19,906 bases of DNA, taken from CAVOBC01 sp963693635 (lineage in GTDB: Bacteria > Pseudomonadota > Gammaproteobacteria > Pseudomonadales > Azotimanducaceae). The position numbers were made by a program, and so were the translations under genes. Location: positions 1 through 19,906 of the forward strand of contig CAVOBC010000041.1 in assembly GCA_963693635.1 (NCBI GenBank). Reading direction: 5' to 3'. The notes beneath the pieces are model-generated. The model searched no databases and was not told the origin of the DNA. It worked only from the letters and a program-made list of their open reading frames with translations. Positions 13,223 to 19,906 of this stretch are shown here, piece after piece (the stretch's first letter is position 1; every line of letters begins with the position of its first letter).

Positions 13223-14503
13223 ATGCCGACATTGACCAGCCTCTCCGCGCTTGAGATTCTCGATAGCCGCGGCCGCCCAACGATAGAGGTGAGCTGCACG
13301 CTGTCGAGTGGTGCTGCAGCGAGCGCCCAGGTGCCGTCGGGCGCCTCAACGGGCGGTGCCGAGGCCGCTGAGCTTCGCGACGGCGATGCAGCCCGCTACG
13401 CCGGGCTGGGATGTCGGCAGGCGGTCCGCAACGTCATCAGCGTGGGCGAAAAGCTCACTGGCGCCGTGTTTGAATCCCAGGGTGCGCTTGATGGTCAATT
13501 GATCGCCCTCGATGGCACCCCGAACAAGTCGAAGCTGGGCGCCAATGCAATCCTCGGTATCTCCCTGGCATTCGCAAGGGCATCGGCGGTGCAGGCCGGG
13601 GTCCCGCTCTATGACCACTTTGCGGCGATGATCGGCCATTCCATTCGGACGTTGCCGCGACTCACGGTCAATCTCTTTAGTGGCGGCAAACATGCCGGCG
13701 GCCAGGTATCGATACAGGATGTGCTGATCGTCCCGGCGTCGGCGCGATCGGTCGCGGACAGTCTGGTCGACGTCACGGCCGTATACCGATCGGCAGCGAC
13801 GCTCATCAACGGGCGCTACGGCATGCGCAACCTCACGGCAGACGAGGGCGGGCTGGCACCCCCGTGTGACCACCCGATGGACCTCATAACTGATGCGTCA
13901 GATGCGATCTCCGCAGCAGGCCTTGCTCCCGGCAACGATGTTGCGCTGGCGCTTGACGTCGCAGCGTCGCATTTCTATACGGGCAGCGACTCCGGCCCGG
14001 GTGCGTATCGATTGGCCGCAGAGCCGATTGATGGCAGCGCGATGGTGGACGCGGTCTGTGCTTGGGTCGACCGTTTTCCGATCGTGTCGGTTGAAGACGG
14101 CCTCGCCGAGGAAGACTGGGATCACTGGCAGATGTTGCTCGCCCGGTTAAGGGGGCGAGCGCTGGTGCTGGGTGATGACCTGTTGTGCACTAATCCGGCA
14201 AGAATCCGGCGTGCCATCGCGGACAACGCGTGCGACGCGCTCTTGCTGAAGGTCAATCAGATCGGGACGCTGACCGAAGCGGCCGAGGCGCTGTCGCTGG
14301 CACGCGATGCGGGCTGGCGGGTAACGATCAGCGCGCGCAGTGGTGAGACAGAGGACAACTGGCTGGCTGACCTTGCGGTCGGTTGGGGGGCTGACCAGAT
14401 CAAGGTGGGCTCGATCACCCAGTCCGAGCGTCTGGCAAAGTACAACCGTTTGCTGGCGATTGAGGCGGCGACCGGACTGCCGGTGGTTGCGTGGCCGAAT
14501 TAG
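13223..14503 (+). CDS. Enolase paralogue with altered active site
   Basis: The 426-aa protein is an enolase along its whole length; classical enolase dehydrates 2-phosphoglycerate to PEP. Retained: EILDSRGRPTIE, SGASTG (Ser42), NKSKLGANAILGISLA, HAGG (His157), DEGG (Glu208), Mg2+ ligands Asp245, Glu291 and Asp318, catalytic base Lys343 (LLKVNQIG) and Lys394 (QIKVGS). Changed: yeast Glu168 is Asp166 (SIQDVLI), and yeast His373 is Ala371 (TISARSGETED instead of ISHRSGETED). The C-terminus ends soon after KYNRLLAIE, without the usual tail. It is coupled to the kinase gene rather than to pyrG or other normal eno neighbours. I infer a paralogue acting on a different phospho-hydroxyacid, but weak true enolase activity is possible. 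Confidence 0.85.
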   Translation: MPTLTSLSALEILDSRGRPTIEVSCTLSSGAAASAQVPSGASTGGAEAAELRDGDAARYAGLGCRQAVRNVISVGEKLTGAVFESQGALDGQLIALDGTPNKSKLGANAILGISLAFARASAVQAGVPLYDHFAAMIGHSIRTLPRLTVNLFSGGKHAGGQVSIQDVLIVPASARSVADSLVDVTAVYRSAATLINGRYGMRNLTADEGGLAPPCDHPMDLITDASDAISAAGLAPGNDVALALDVAASHFYTGSDSGPGAYRLAAEPIDGSAMVDAVCAWVDRFPIVSVEDGLAEEDWDHWQMLLARLRGRALVLGDDLLCTNPARIRRAIADNACDALLLKVNQIGTLTEAAEALSLARDAGWRVTISARSGETEDNWLADLAVGWGADQIKVGSITQSERLAKYNRLLAIEAATGLPVVAWPN

Positions 14504-14548
14504 CTGACCAGTGGGCGGGACTAGTCGCACTGACGCAGCGCGCCGGTT

Positions 14549-14582
14549 GTAATCACCCGGCGCCGCAGCGCCGGGTGATTAC
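14549..14582. terminator. Bidirectional terminator hairpin
   Basis: GTAATCACCCGGCGC pairs perfectly over 15 bp with its complement across a CGCA tetraloop. It lies 46 nt past the enolase-like stop and 18 nt past the stop of the convergent SDR gene. There is no U-tract on either side, so it may act by structure alone, but position and stability fit a shared terminator. Confidence 0.75.
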
Positions 14583-14599
14583 CGTAAGGCGTTAGAGAC

Positions 14600-15469
14600 C
14601 TAGCGCCAGAAAGACGTCTTCGGCACTGCGTCCGACATGTCGAGAATCTGCTCCGCGTTGTCGGCGAAGTCCTCAGAGGTTGCATCCACGCCGAGATTGA
14701 CGCCCGTGTTGGCGTAGACCATGTCACTCGCATAGCGCCCACCGGCGGCCTGAATGACGCGTCCGTTCGGTCCATCTTCAGAGACCATGTGCAACATGGC
14801 CGGGCTCACGAGGCCTGGATGATAGTCCGCCGCGGGGTTGTCGGCGTCGATGGTGCTACCGGGAACGCTGGCCGTCATGCGGGTCGCGGCCCCGGGGGAA
14901 AGGCAGTTCGTGTGCACATTGTGGGACGCACCTTCCCGCGCGAGATTGTTCATCAAACCGAGCATGCCCATCTTGGCGGCGCCGTAGTTGGACTGACCGA
15001 AGCTGCCCATGATCCCGGAGGCTGACGTCGTGAAGACGATGCGTCCGTAGTTTTTCTCGTACATGATCGGCCACGCGTGCCAGGTGACATACGCTGTGCC
15101 ATTCAGATGCACGTCGATCACTAGGTCCCACTCATCGAGGGTCATTTTCTTGAAGGATTTGTCCCGCAGGATGCCGGCATTGTTGACCAGAATGTCGACG
15201 GTGCCGAACTCCGCAACGGCGGTGTCGACAATACTCTTGGCGCCTTCCCGGTCAGACACCGACGCCTTGTTCGCGACGGCTTCGCCGCCCGCAGCGCGGA
15301 TTTCGTTGACGACCTGATCGGCTGCATCGCCGGATCCGGAACCGTCGACGGAGCCGCCGAGGTCGTTAATGACCAACTTTGCACCGTGCTTTGCCAACAA
15401 AAGCGCGTGCTGACGCCCGAGTCCGTTACCTGCGCCGGTTACGATTGCTACCTTACCTTCAACACTCAT
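14600..15469 (-). CDS. SDR, (R)-3-hydroxyacyl-CoA dehydrogenase type
   Basis: This 289-aa classical short-chain dehydrogenase uses NAD(P)(H) to oxidise or reduce a hydroxyl/ketone. It has TGAGNGLG (11-18), NDLGG after the second strand, NNAG (96-99), Ser149/Ser151 and YGAAK (Tyr162, Lys166). The VINDLGGSVDGSGSG insert followed by AADQVVNEIRAAGGEAVAN is typical of the dehydrogenase domain of peroxisomal multifunctional enzyme type 2 and related bacterial hydroxyacyl-CoA dehydrogenases. The C-terminus is longer than in FabG. AGGAA lies 8 nt before the ATG. A CoA-transferase is elsewhere in the window, but direct partnership is not shown. Confidence 0.9.
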   Translation of the reverse strand: MSVEGKVAIVTGAGNGLGRQHALLLAKHGAKLVINDLGGSVDGSGSGDAADQVVNEIRAAGGEAVANKASVSDREGAKSIVDTAVAEFGTVDILVNNAGILRDKSFKKMTLDEWDLVIDVHLNGTAYVTWHAWPIMYEKNYGRIVFTTSASGIMGSFGQSNYGAAKMGMLGLMNNLAREGASHNVHTNCLSPGAATRMTASVPGSTIDADNPAADYHPGLVSPAMLHMVSEDGPNGRVIQAAGGRYASDMVYANTGVNLGVDATSEDFADNAEQILDMSDAVPKTSFWR

Positions 15470-15596
15470 TCTGCATTTCCTAAGATTTCGTCATTTTTTA
15501 AGCCCACTGTCCCACCGGGTCAGGGGCGCGAGGCAGCGACGCGCGTCTCGTCCGGGTACGCTGCCAGTTAAAGCGGTGCGCAATAAACCACCTTGT

Positions 15597-15616
15597 CGCC
15601 GGGGTTTCAACCGGCG
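15597..15616 (-). terminator. Possible hairpin after the GT2 gene
   Basis: CGCCGG and CCGGCG enclose GGTTTCAA, with room for two more A-T pairs around a GG bulge. It begins 2 nt past the glycosyltransferase stop on the minus strand. There is no U-tract. The rest of the 149-nt gap to the SDR start holds only that gene's ribosome site. Confidence 0.35.
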
Positions 15617-15618
15617 TT

Positions 15619-16389
15619 TCAGCGCGCGCGTCGAAGCGCGGCTTCGTAGGCGTTCCGCCGCCGGTTGCCTTTGACGTTTGCCATCTCCACCGGCGTTCCT
15701 GCCTGCACGTGGTCCAGGAACTGAAAGATGTGGCTGCTCGGGAAGGTGACGACGGAAAAGCCCAACTCGGTGAGGGCGTCCTGCATCGCGTATCCGGGGT
15801 TGTCGTCGCCGTTGTAGAACTGCAGGTCGTGCTGGCGCATGGCCCCAACGTTCCAGAGGGCGCAGAAACTGCGGACATAAGATTCGGGTCCGGGCAGCCG
15901 CATAGTGGGCCAGCCGAGGCGCATCAGGAGCATGCGCCAGTTCCGCTGCCGCCATCGGCGCAGCTTGCGCATCGACCGGCGCAGCGGGCTGCGATGCACC
16001 TGATCAAGACAGCCGACGACGGCAGCTGACTCATCCATGCCGGTCTCAAGTACGTCGAAGATGCCGGTATCGTAGATGAGCGTGTCGGTGTGGATGCACA
16101 ACACATGGGGCGTCTCGACCCTTGTCATGCCGAGGTCAAGACCGCCCGAGTGCGCCATACGGCCGTTCTCGCCGGGTACCGCGGCGCGGTGGATGAGCGT
16201 TACCCAGTCCTGGGTCTCAAGGTACCGGGTGCTCGCCTCGCCCGGCGCTGAGTTGTTGACCACGATGACTGGCGTGCCGGTCTCGTCGGCATAGGAGCGG
16301 AGCAGGTTGAGGCAGGTTTCGGTAATCCTGGGCGTGTTGTAATTGACGAGCAGAATCGAAAACCGGGGTCTGTTAGCGGCTGATGGCAT
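15619..16389 (-). CDS. Glycosyltransferase family 2 protein
   Basis: This 256-aa GT-A-fold enzyme probably transfers a sugar from a nucleotide-sugar. The N-terminus RFSILLVNYNTPRITETCLN is the family's first strand and helix, VIVVNNSAPGE (41-51) is the nucleotide-binding strand, and HVLCIHTDTLIYD contains the DxD-like metal motif (Asp102 with TDT). GAMRQHDLQFYNGDDNPGY resembles the acceptor-side region near the catalytic base. There are no membrane helices, although a basic stretch at about 135-155 (RSMRKLRRWRQRNWR) could touch the membrane. It lies 138 nt after the epimerase gene on the same strand, so the two may act on the same glycan; donor and acceptor are unknown. Confidence 0.85.
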   Translation of the reverse strand: MPSAANRPRFSILLVNYNTPRITETCLNLLRSYADETGTPVIVVNNSAPGEASTRYLETQDWVTLIHRAAVPGENGRMAHSGGLDLGMTRVETPHVLCIHTDTLIYDTGIFDVLETGMDESAAVVGCLDQVHRSPLRRSMRKLRRWRQRNWRMLLMRLGWPTMRLPGPESYVRSFCALWNVGAMRQHDLQFYNGDDNPGYAMQDALTELGFSVVTFPSSHIFQFLDHVQAGTPVEMANVKGNRRRNAYEAALRRAR

Positions 16390-16429
16390 GGGTGGTCAGT
16401 CCTGTCCGGCATGGTTGGGTGCGAGTTCA

Positions 16430-16451
16430 GACCCGGTCGGGAATCCGGGTC
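16430..16451 (-). other. Intergenic hairpin between epimerase and GT2 genes
   Basis: GACCCGG and CCGGGTC form a perfect 7-bp stem around an 8-nt loop, about 77 nt past the epimerase stop and 41 nt before the GT2 start. It could be a terminator or processing site within the minus-strand run. No U-tract follows. Confidence 0.35.
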
Positions 16452-16527
16452 CATGCAGGCAGCCATCCGTCCTGTACCGCGCGGCCTCGCTACTTGTGAA
16501 TGCCCTTTGCATGGTGTGGGTTGCGGT

Positions 16528-17736
16528 TCAGGCCTTGCCTTCGGACTCGAGCTTCTCGCGCATCGCCGGGTCGATCGCGGGGTAAAGGTGTGGACTCCAC
16601 CGCGATGCAATGCCGAGGTCGTTGCCATCATGTTGCCAGTTGTCTGCGCCATCGCGTGGCTGGACCAGGTTCCAGCCGAGCAGTGAGTAAGCGTTGTCTC
16701 GAATCGACTCCTCGGCGGTGAAGGGCGTGTGCCCCAATTGCGTTACCACCTTCTCAAGGAAGGCGACCGGCGAGCGTCGGGACTCGCCCTCCCGATAGTT
16801 GCCAGCGATGCCTTTGCCCGGAAAGTACTTCTGCAAAATGGCCTGGACCTCGCTCTGTGGCAGCAAGCCAGAGTCATCCGCACAGACGAGGTTGTAGCGC
16901 TGCCCGTTCTCGTTGTCGGGGCTCTCTGCCATCAGGCGCTGGGCGTTGGCGACGTCGCGCACATCGATGATGTTCCACCACATGCGCGGGTGACCGTAGC
17001 CCTCAAGCATGTCGCCGATTCGCGTCTGCCAGGCCCAGGGTCGCTGGTGGGTTGCCGACAGGAGTGGCCCGATGACGTGACAGGGACACACGCCGAGTGC
17101 GGCGAAACCGGCCTTGTTGGCTTCGTCGTACACGTACCGCTCAGTATCGACCTTGGTCATGGCGTAGGCGACTTCCCGGTTTTTCTTGACCACGTCCATA
17201 TTCCACTGTTCCGGTGCCCGGTTCATGTCGGCCCAGGAGTCTTCTGTGTAGACGTGGCTTTCCTCACCCATATCCTTGAAGCCCGTCTCAACCGAGCGGA
17301 CAAGGGATGCTCTCGGATGTCCGACCGCGGCGAACGAGCTTGTATAAACAAGGCGCTGAATGGACCCGGCTTTTTTGATCGAATCCATCACGAGTCGAGT
17401 GGCCTCGAGGCCGCCGTCATAGACTTTCTGGGGTGTGGAACCCTCAAGATTGCCCATCTCGGCGGCCGCGTGGAAGATGCCGGCACAGCCCTCAAACACG
17501 CTGTCGTAGGCTCCGGGGACCGTCATGTCGCAGGTGTGCAGGGTGACGCTGCCGGGACCGATATGGTTCATCGCCACGAGGTGCGCCGTATTGTTGAGAT
17601 TCGTCGCGTCGCGGACGCAGGCGCGTACGGTGTAGCCGGCCTGCACGAGCGAAAGGACGATGTGGGAACCGATGTAGCCGGCGCTGCCGGTCACTGCGAC
17701 GGGGCCGGTGGTCGGGCTGATGGGCGCGTTACTCAT
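16528..17736 (-). CDS. NAD-dependent epimerase/dehydratase (extended SDR)
   Basis: This 402-aa extended short-chain dehydrogenase has a Rossmann nucleotide motif TGSAGYIG (16-23), Asp70 in TCDMT after the adenine-side loop, IFHAAAEMGN, TSS (132-134) and the catalytic YAMTK (Tyr191, Lys195). The pattern GSHIVLSLVQAGYTVRACVRD is closest to the dihydroflavonol-reductase/cinnamoyl-CoA-reductase and 3-beta-HSD side of the superfamily, not to GalE. It is longer than usual (about 330-350), with an insert around 150-185 (VETGFKDMGEESHVYTEDSW) and a long C-terminal tail. Substrate cannot be set; a small carbonyl or hydroxyl compound is as likely as a nucleotide sugar. It opens the minus-strand run that includes the GT2 and SDR genes. 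Confidence 0.85.
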   Translation of the reverse strand: MSNAPISPTTGPVAVTGSAGYIGSHIVLSLVQAGYTVRACVRDATNLNNTAHLVAMNHIGPGSVTLHTCDMTVPGAYDSVFEGCAGIFHAAAEMGNLEGSTPQKVYDGGLEATRLVMDSIKKAGSIQRLVYTSSFAAVGHPRASLVRSVETGFKDMGEESHVYTEDSWADMNRAPEQWNMDVVKKNREVAYAMTKVDTERYVYDEANKAGFAALGVCPCHVIGPLLSATHQRPWAWQTRIGDMLEGYGHPRMWWNIIDVRDVANAQRLMAESPDNENGQRYNLVCADDSGLLPQSEVQAILQKYFPGKGIAGNYREGESRRSPVAFLEKVVTQLGHTPFTAEESIRDNAYSLLGWNLVQPRDGADNWQHDGNDLGIASRWSPHLYPAIDPAMREKLESEGKA

Positions 17737-17977
17737 GGGGTTTGCTCGTTCCTGTCAGTGGGCCTGCGCTCATTGGATCGTTCAGCGGGCAGGCAAGTGG
17801 CTATCGAATGGATGCGATGCGGGTTTGCGGCTGCGCAGAATCCGCGCCGATTGTACTTGTATTCGAGCGTCGTTGCGCTGTGGGGGCGCGCATCCCGGGT
17901 GCGTCCGATCAATTTCGCAGGGCGCGAAAAACGGCCCTTGGAAATCCGATACACTCGCCGCTCAACAAGGAGATCCA

Positions 17978-19906
17978 ATGACGCAGAAGAGTGAAAAGCG
18001 CCGGGCTGTCTACTTTTTCGGTGGCGGCGAAGCCGATGGCGATGCATCGATGCGGCAGTTGTTGGGAGGGAAAGGCGCGAACCTCGCCGAGATGACTTTG
18101 CTTGGAATTCCGGTACCGCCAGGTTTCACGTTGTCGACCGCCGTCTGTGATGACTATCAACGTAAAGGCAAGCTGAAGCCGCGCGTCTACGCGGACGCGC
18201 TGACGGCCCTCGCGCGGATCGAAGGGCTCGTTGGGCGACGCTTCGGAGACCCTGAGGCACCGCTACTGGTATCCGTGCGGTCGGGTGCGCCGCAGTCGAT
18301 GCCGGGAATGATGGACACGGTGCTGAATCTGGGTCTCAACGATCAAACAGTGGCGGGCCTTGCCGAATTGTCGGACGCGCGGTTTGCGTGGGACAGCTAC
18401 CGGCGGTTCGTGCAGATGTATGGCGATGTCGTGCTTGGCGTTGAGCGGCGTCTCTTTGAGGACGAGATCGCGCGCGTAAAGAAAGAACGCGGCAAGCGGC
18501 TGGACACGGATTTGACCGCGGCAGACTGGCAGCAAATTGTCGGCGTCTTTCAAAAGATCATTGCCCGGGACACGCGGCACCCGTTTCCACAGGACCCACA
18601 TGAGCAGTTGTGGGGAGCCGTCAACGCCGTGTTCGGCTCGTGGATGAACCCGCGGGCGCATGAGTTCCGGGAGATGGCGGATATCCCCGAGGTACCAGGC
18701 ACAGCGGTCAATGTGCAGGCTATGGTCTTCGGCAATCTGGGGCCTGGTTCGGCAACCGGGGTTGCCTTCACGCGGGGGAGGAGCGGCGAGCCCGAGTTCT
18801 GGGGCGAATATCTCATCAACGCACAGGGCGAGGATGTGGTTGCGGGAATTCGTACACCAGCCCCACTTAACAAGGCGAGTCGCACGCCCAATACCCGCGG
18901 CGTGCACACCCTCGAAGCGCGCATGCCATCCCCCTATCGGGCACTCGTGCGCATCCAGAAGCGCCTCGAAGGTCACTACCGTGACATGCAGGACATTGAG
19001 TTTACCATCGAGAACGGCCGGCTGTGGATACTGCAGACGCGCAACGCCTCCCGCACCGGCGAAGCGGCCGTGCGGGTTGCGGTGGATATGGTGCGCGAAG
19101 GGCGCATCAGCCGGGCGGAGGCGATCATGCGGGTGGAGCCGAGCCAGCTTGACCAGTTGCTGCACCCGACGTTTGACCCTGCGATTGACTGCCATGTGAT
19201 TGCGCGGGGCATGGGCGCGTCCCCCGGGGCAGCGGTCGGTCGGGTGGTATTCAGCGCCGAACAGGCAGCGACCCTTGCGGACCTCGGTGAGCCGGTATTG
19301 CTCGTACGAACCGAGACATCCCCGGATGATCTTGCCGGCATGCGGCGTGCCGAGGGCATCCTGACGAAAGAAGGCGGGCTGACGTCGCACGCGGCGGTCG
19401 TCGCGCGCGGTGCGGGCATGTGCTGTGTGGTCGGTTGCGCTGCGCTCGAGATCGATGAGGTGCGCGGTCGGCTGCGTATCGGTGAGCGGGTGATCCGGGA
19501 ACGGGATTTCATCAGCATCGACGGCTCGAGCGGCGAGGTCATGCTGGGTCAGGTGTCAACGGTCACCGCCAGACCCGGCCGCGAGTATGACGAACTGATG
19601 AGTTGGGCGGATCGATTTCGGCGCTTGAAGGTTCGCGCCAACGCCGATACGCCCGAGGATGCGCGGGTCGCCGTGGCCTTTGGAGCGGAGGGCATTGGCC
19701 TCTGTCGCACCGAGCATATGTTTTTTGAGCCCGGACGCATCGCCGTCGTTCGCCGCATGATCCTGGCGCAGAGCGACGCGCAGCGGGCGGACGCGCTTGA
19801 CGATATGCTGCCCATGCAGCGCGCAGACTTCATCGAGCTGTTTGAGACGATGCAGGGGCGCCCGGTCACCGTTCGCCTGCTTGACGCGCCATTGCATGAA
19901 TTCCTG
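17978..19906 (+). CDS. ppdK: Pyruvate, phosphate dikinase (partial, runs off the window)
   Basis: PPDK interconverts pyruvate, ATP and Pi with PEP, AMP and PPi, using a swivelling phosphohistidine domain. The 643 codons in the window are open to the edge. Features: ATP-grasp start GGKGANLAEMTLLGIPVPPG, SVRSGAPQSMPGMMDTVLNLG, GEYLINAQGEDVVAGIRTP, IEFTIENGRLWILQTRNA, and the swivelling-domain motif GGLTSHAAVVARG with catalytic His471 and regulatory-type Thr469 two residues before it. The PEP/pyruvate barrel begins with RANADTPEDARVAVAFGAEGIGLCRTEHMFF. About a quarter of the protein lies beyond the end. AAGGAG sits 5 nt before the ATG. It is divergent from the epimerase; no -35/-10 pair is clear in the 241-nt gap. 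Confidence 0.96.
   Translation, partial: MTQKSEKRRAVYFFGGGEADGDASMRQLLGGKGANLAEMTLLGIPVPPGFTLSTAVCDDYQRKGKLKPRVYADALTALARIEGLVGRRFGDPEAPLLVSVRSGAPQSMPGMMDTVLNLGLNDQTVAGLAELSDARFAWDSYRRFVQMYGDVVLGVERRLFEDEIARVKKERGKRLDTDLTAADWQQIVGVFQKIIARDTRHPFPQDPHEQLWGAVNAVFGSWMNPRAHEFREMADIPEVPGTAVNVQAMVFGNLGPGSATGVAFTRGRSGEPEFWGEYLINAQGEDVVAGIRTPAPLNKASRTPNTRGVHTLEARMPSPYRALVRIQKRLEGHYRDMQDIEFTIENGRLWILQTRNASRTGEAAVRVAVDMVREGRISRAEAIMRVEPSQLDQLLHPTFDPAIDCHVIARGMGASPGAAVGRVVFSAEQAATLADLGEPVLLVRTETSPDDLAGMRRAEGILTKEGGLTSHAAVVARGAGMCCVVGCAALEIDEVRGRLRIGERVIRERDFISIDGSSGEVMLGQVSTVTARPGREYDELMSWADRFRRLKVRANADTPEDARVAVAFGAEGIGLCRTEHMFFEPGRIAVVRRMILAQSDAQRADALDDMLPMQRADFIELFETMQGRPVTVRLLDAPLHEFL

Noticed and set aside
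16729..17994. 421-codon plus-strand open frame
   Set aside because: It is antisense to the epimerase gene and mirrors its codons; no domain motif is seen.
18263..19390. 375-codon minus-strand open frame
   Set aside because: It is antisense to ppdK, whose motifs are continuous; the frame is Arg/His-rich with no family signature and reflects GC-rich codon bias.

Overview
The window is about 20 kb of GC-rich bacterial chromosome with one AT-rich island near 5164-5203. The xseB-ispA-dxs gene order, PomA/PomB-like stator remnants, a class II cytochrome c' and a YaiI protein suggest a gammaproteobacterium. The CoA-transferase, (R)-hydroxyacyl-CoA-type SDR, Stf0 sulfotransferase and PPDK fit an environmental, possibly marine or symbiotic lineage. 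That placement is inferred from protein families; no rRNA or tRNA gene is present to test it.

Left part, minus strand (72-4954): xseB, ispA and dxs run in the usual isoprenoid-precursor order, with xseB and ispA overlapping. A HAD hydrolase and a sulfotransferase follow, 20 nt apart. The ispA-dxs gap holds a 12-nt tandem repeat and one copy of a dispersed repeat.

Plus-strand block (5297-8461): this is a damaged neighbourhood. A motA/pomA front half is joined out of frame to a motB/pomB back half, so the stator pair has lost its middle. The pilZ gene behind it carries a one-base frameshift, as does a small unknown ORF at 8244-8461. Cytochrome c' and a YaiI-family protein between them are intact.

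Middle (8499-12189): a second copy of the dispersed repeat, a family III CoA-transferase on the minus strand, a repeat-bearing spacer of about 480 nt, and an orphan 128-aa protein. Next comes a small island in which two diverged, hairpin-rich inverted repeats (11001-11147 and 11854-11942) bracket a truncated GNAT acetyltransferase and a cupin.

Right part: a plus-strand operon of an APH-fold kinase and an enolase paralogue with two altered catalytic positions (12190-14503) ends at a 15-bp perfect hairpin. It faces a minus-strand run of SDR, GT2 glycosyltransferase and extended-SDR epimerase. Pyruvate phosphate dikinase starts at 17978 and leaves the window. The kinase/enolase-like pair is the best candidate for an undescribed pathway. 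The two repeat families are the best candidates for undescribed non-coding elements.
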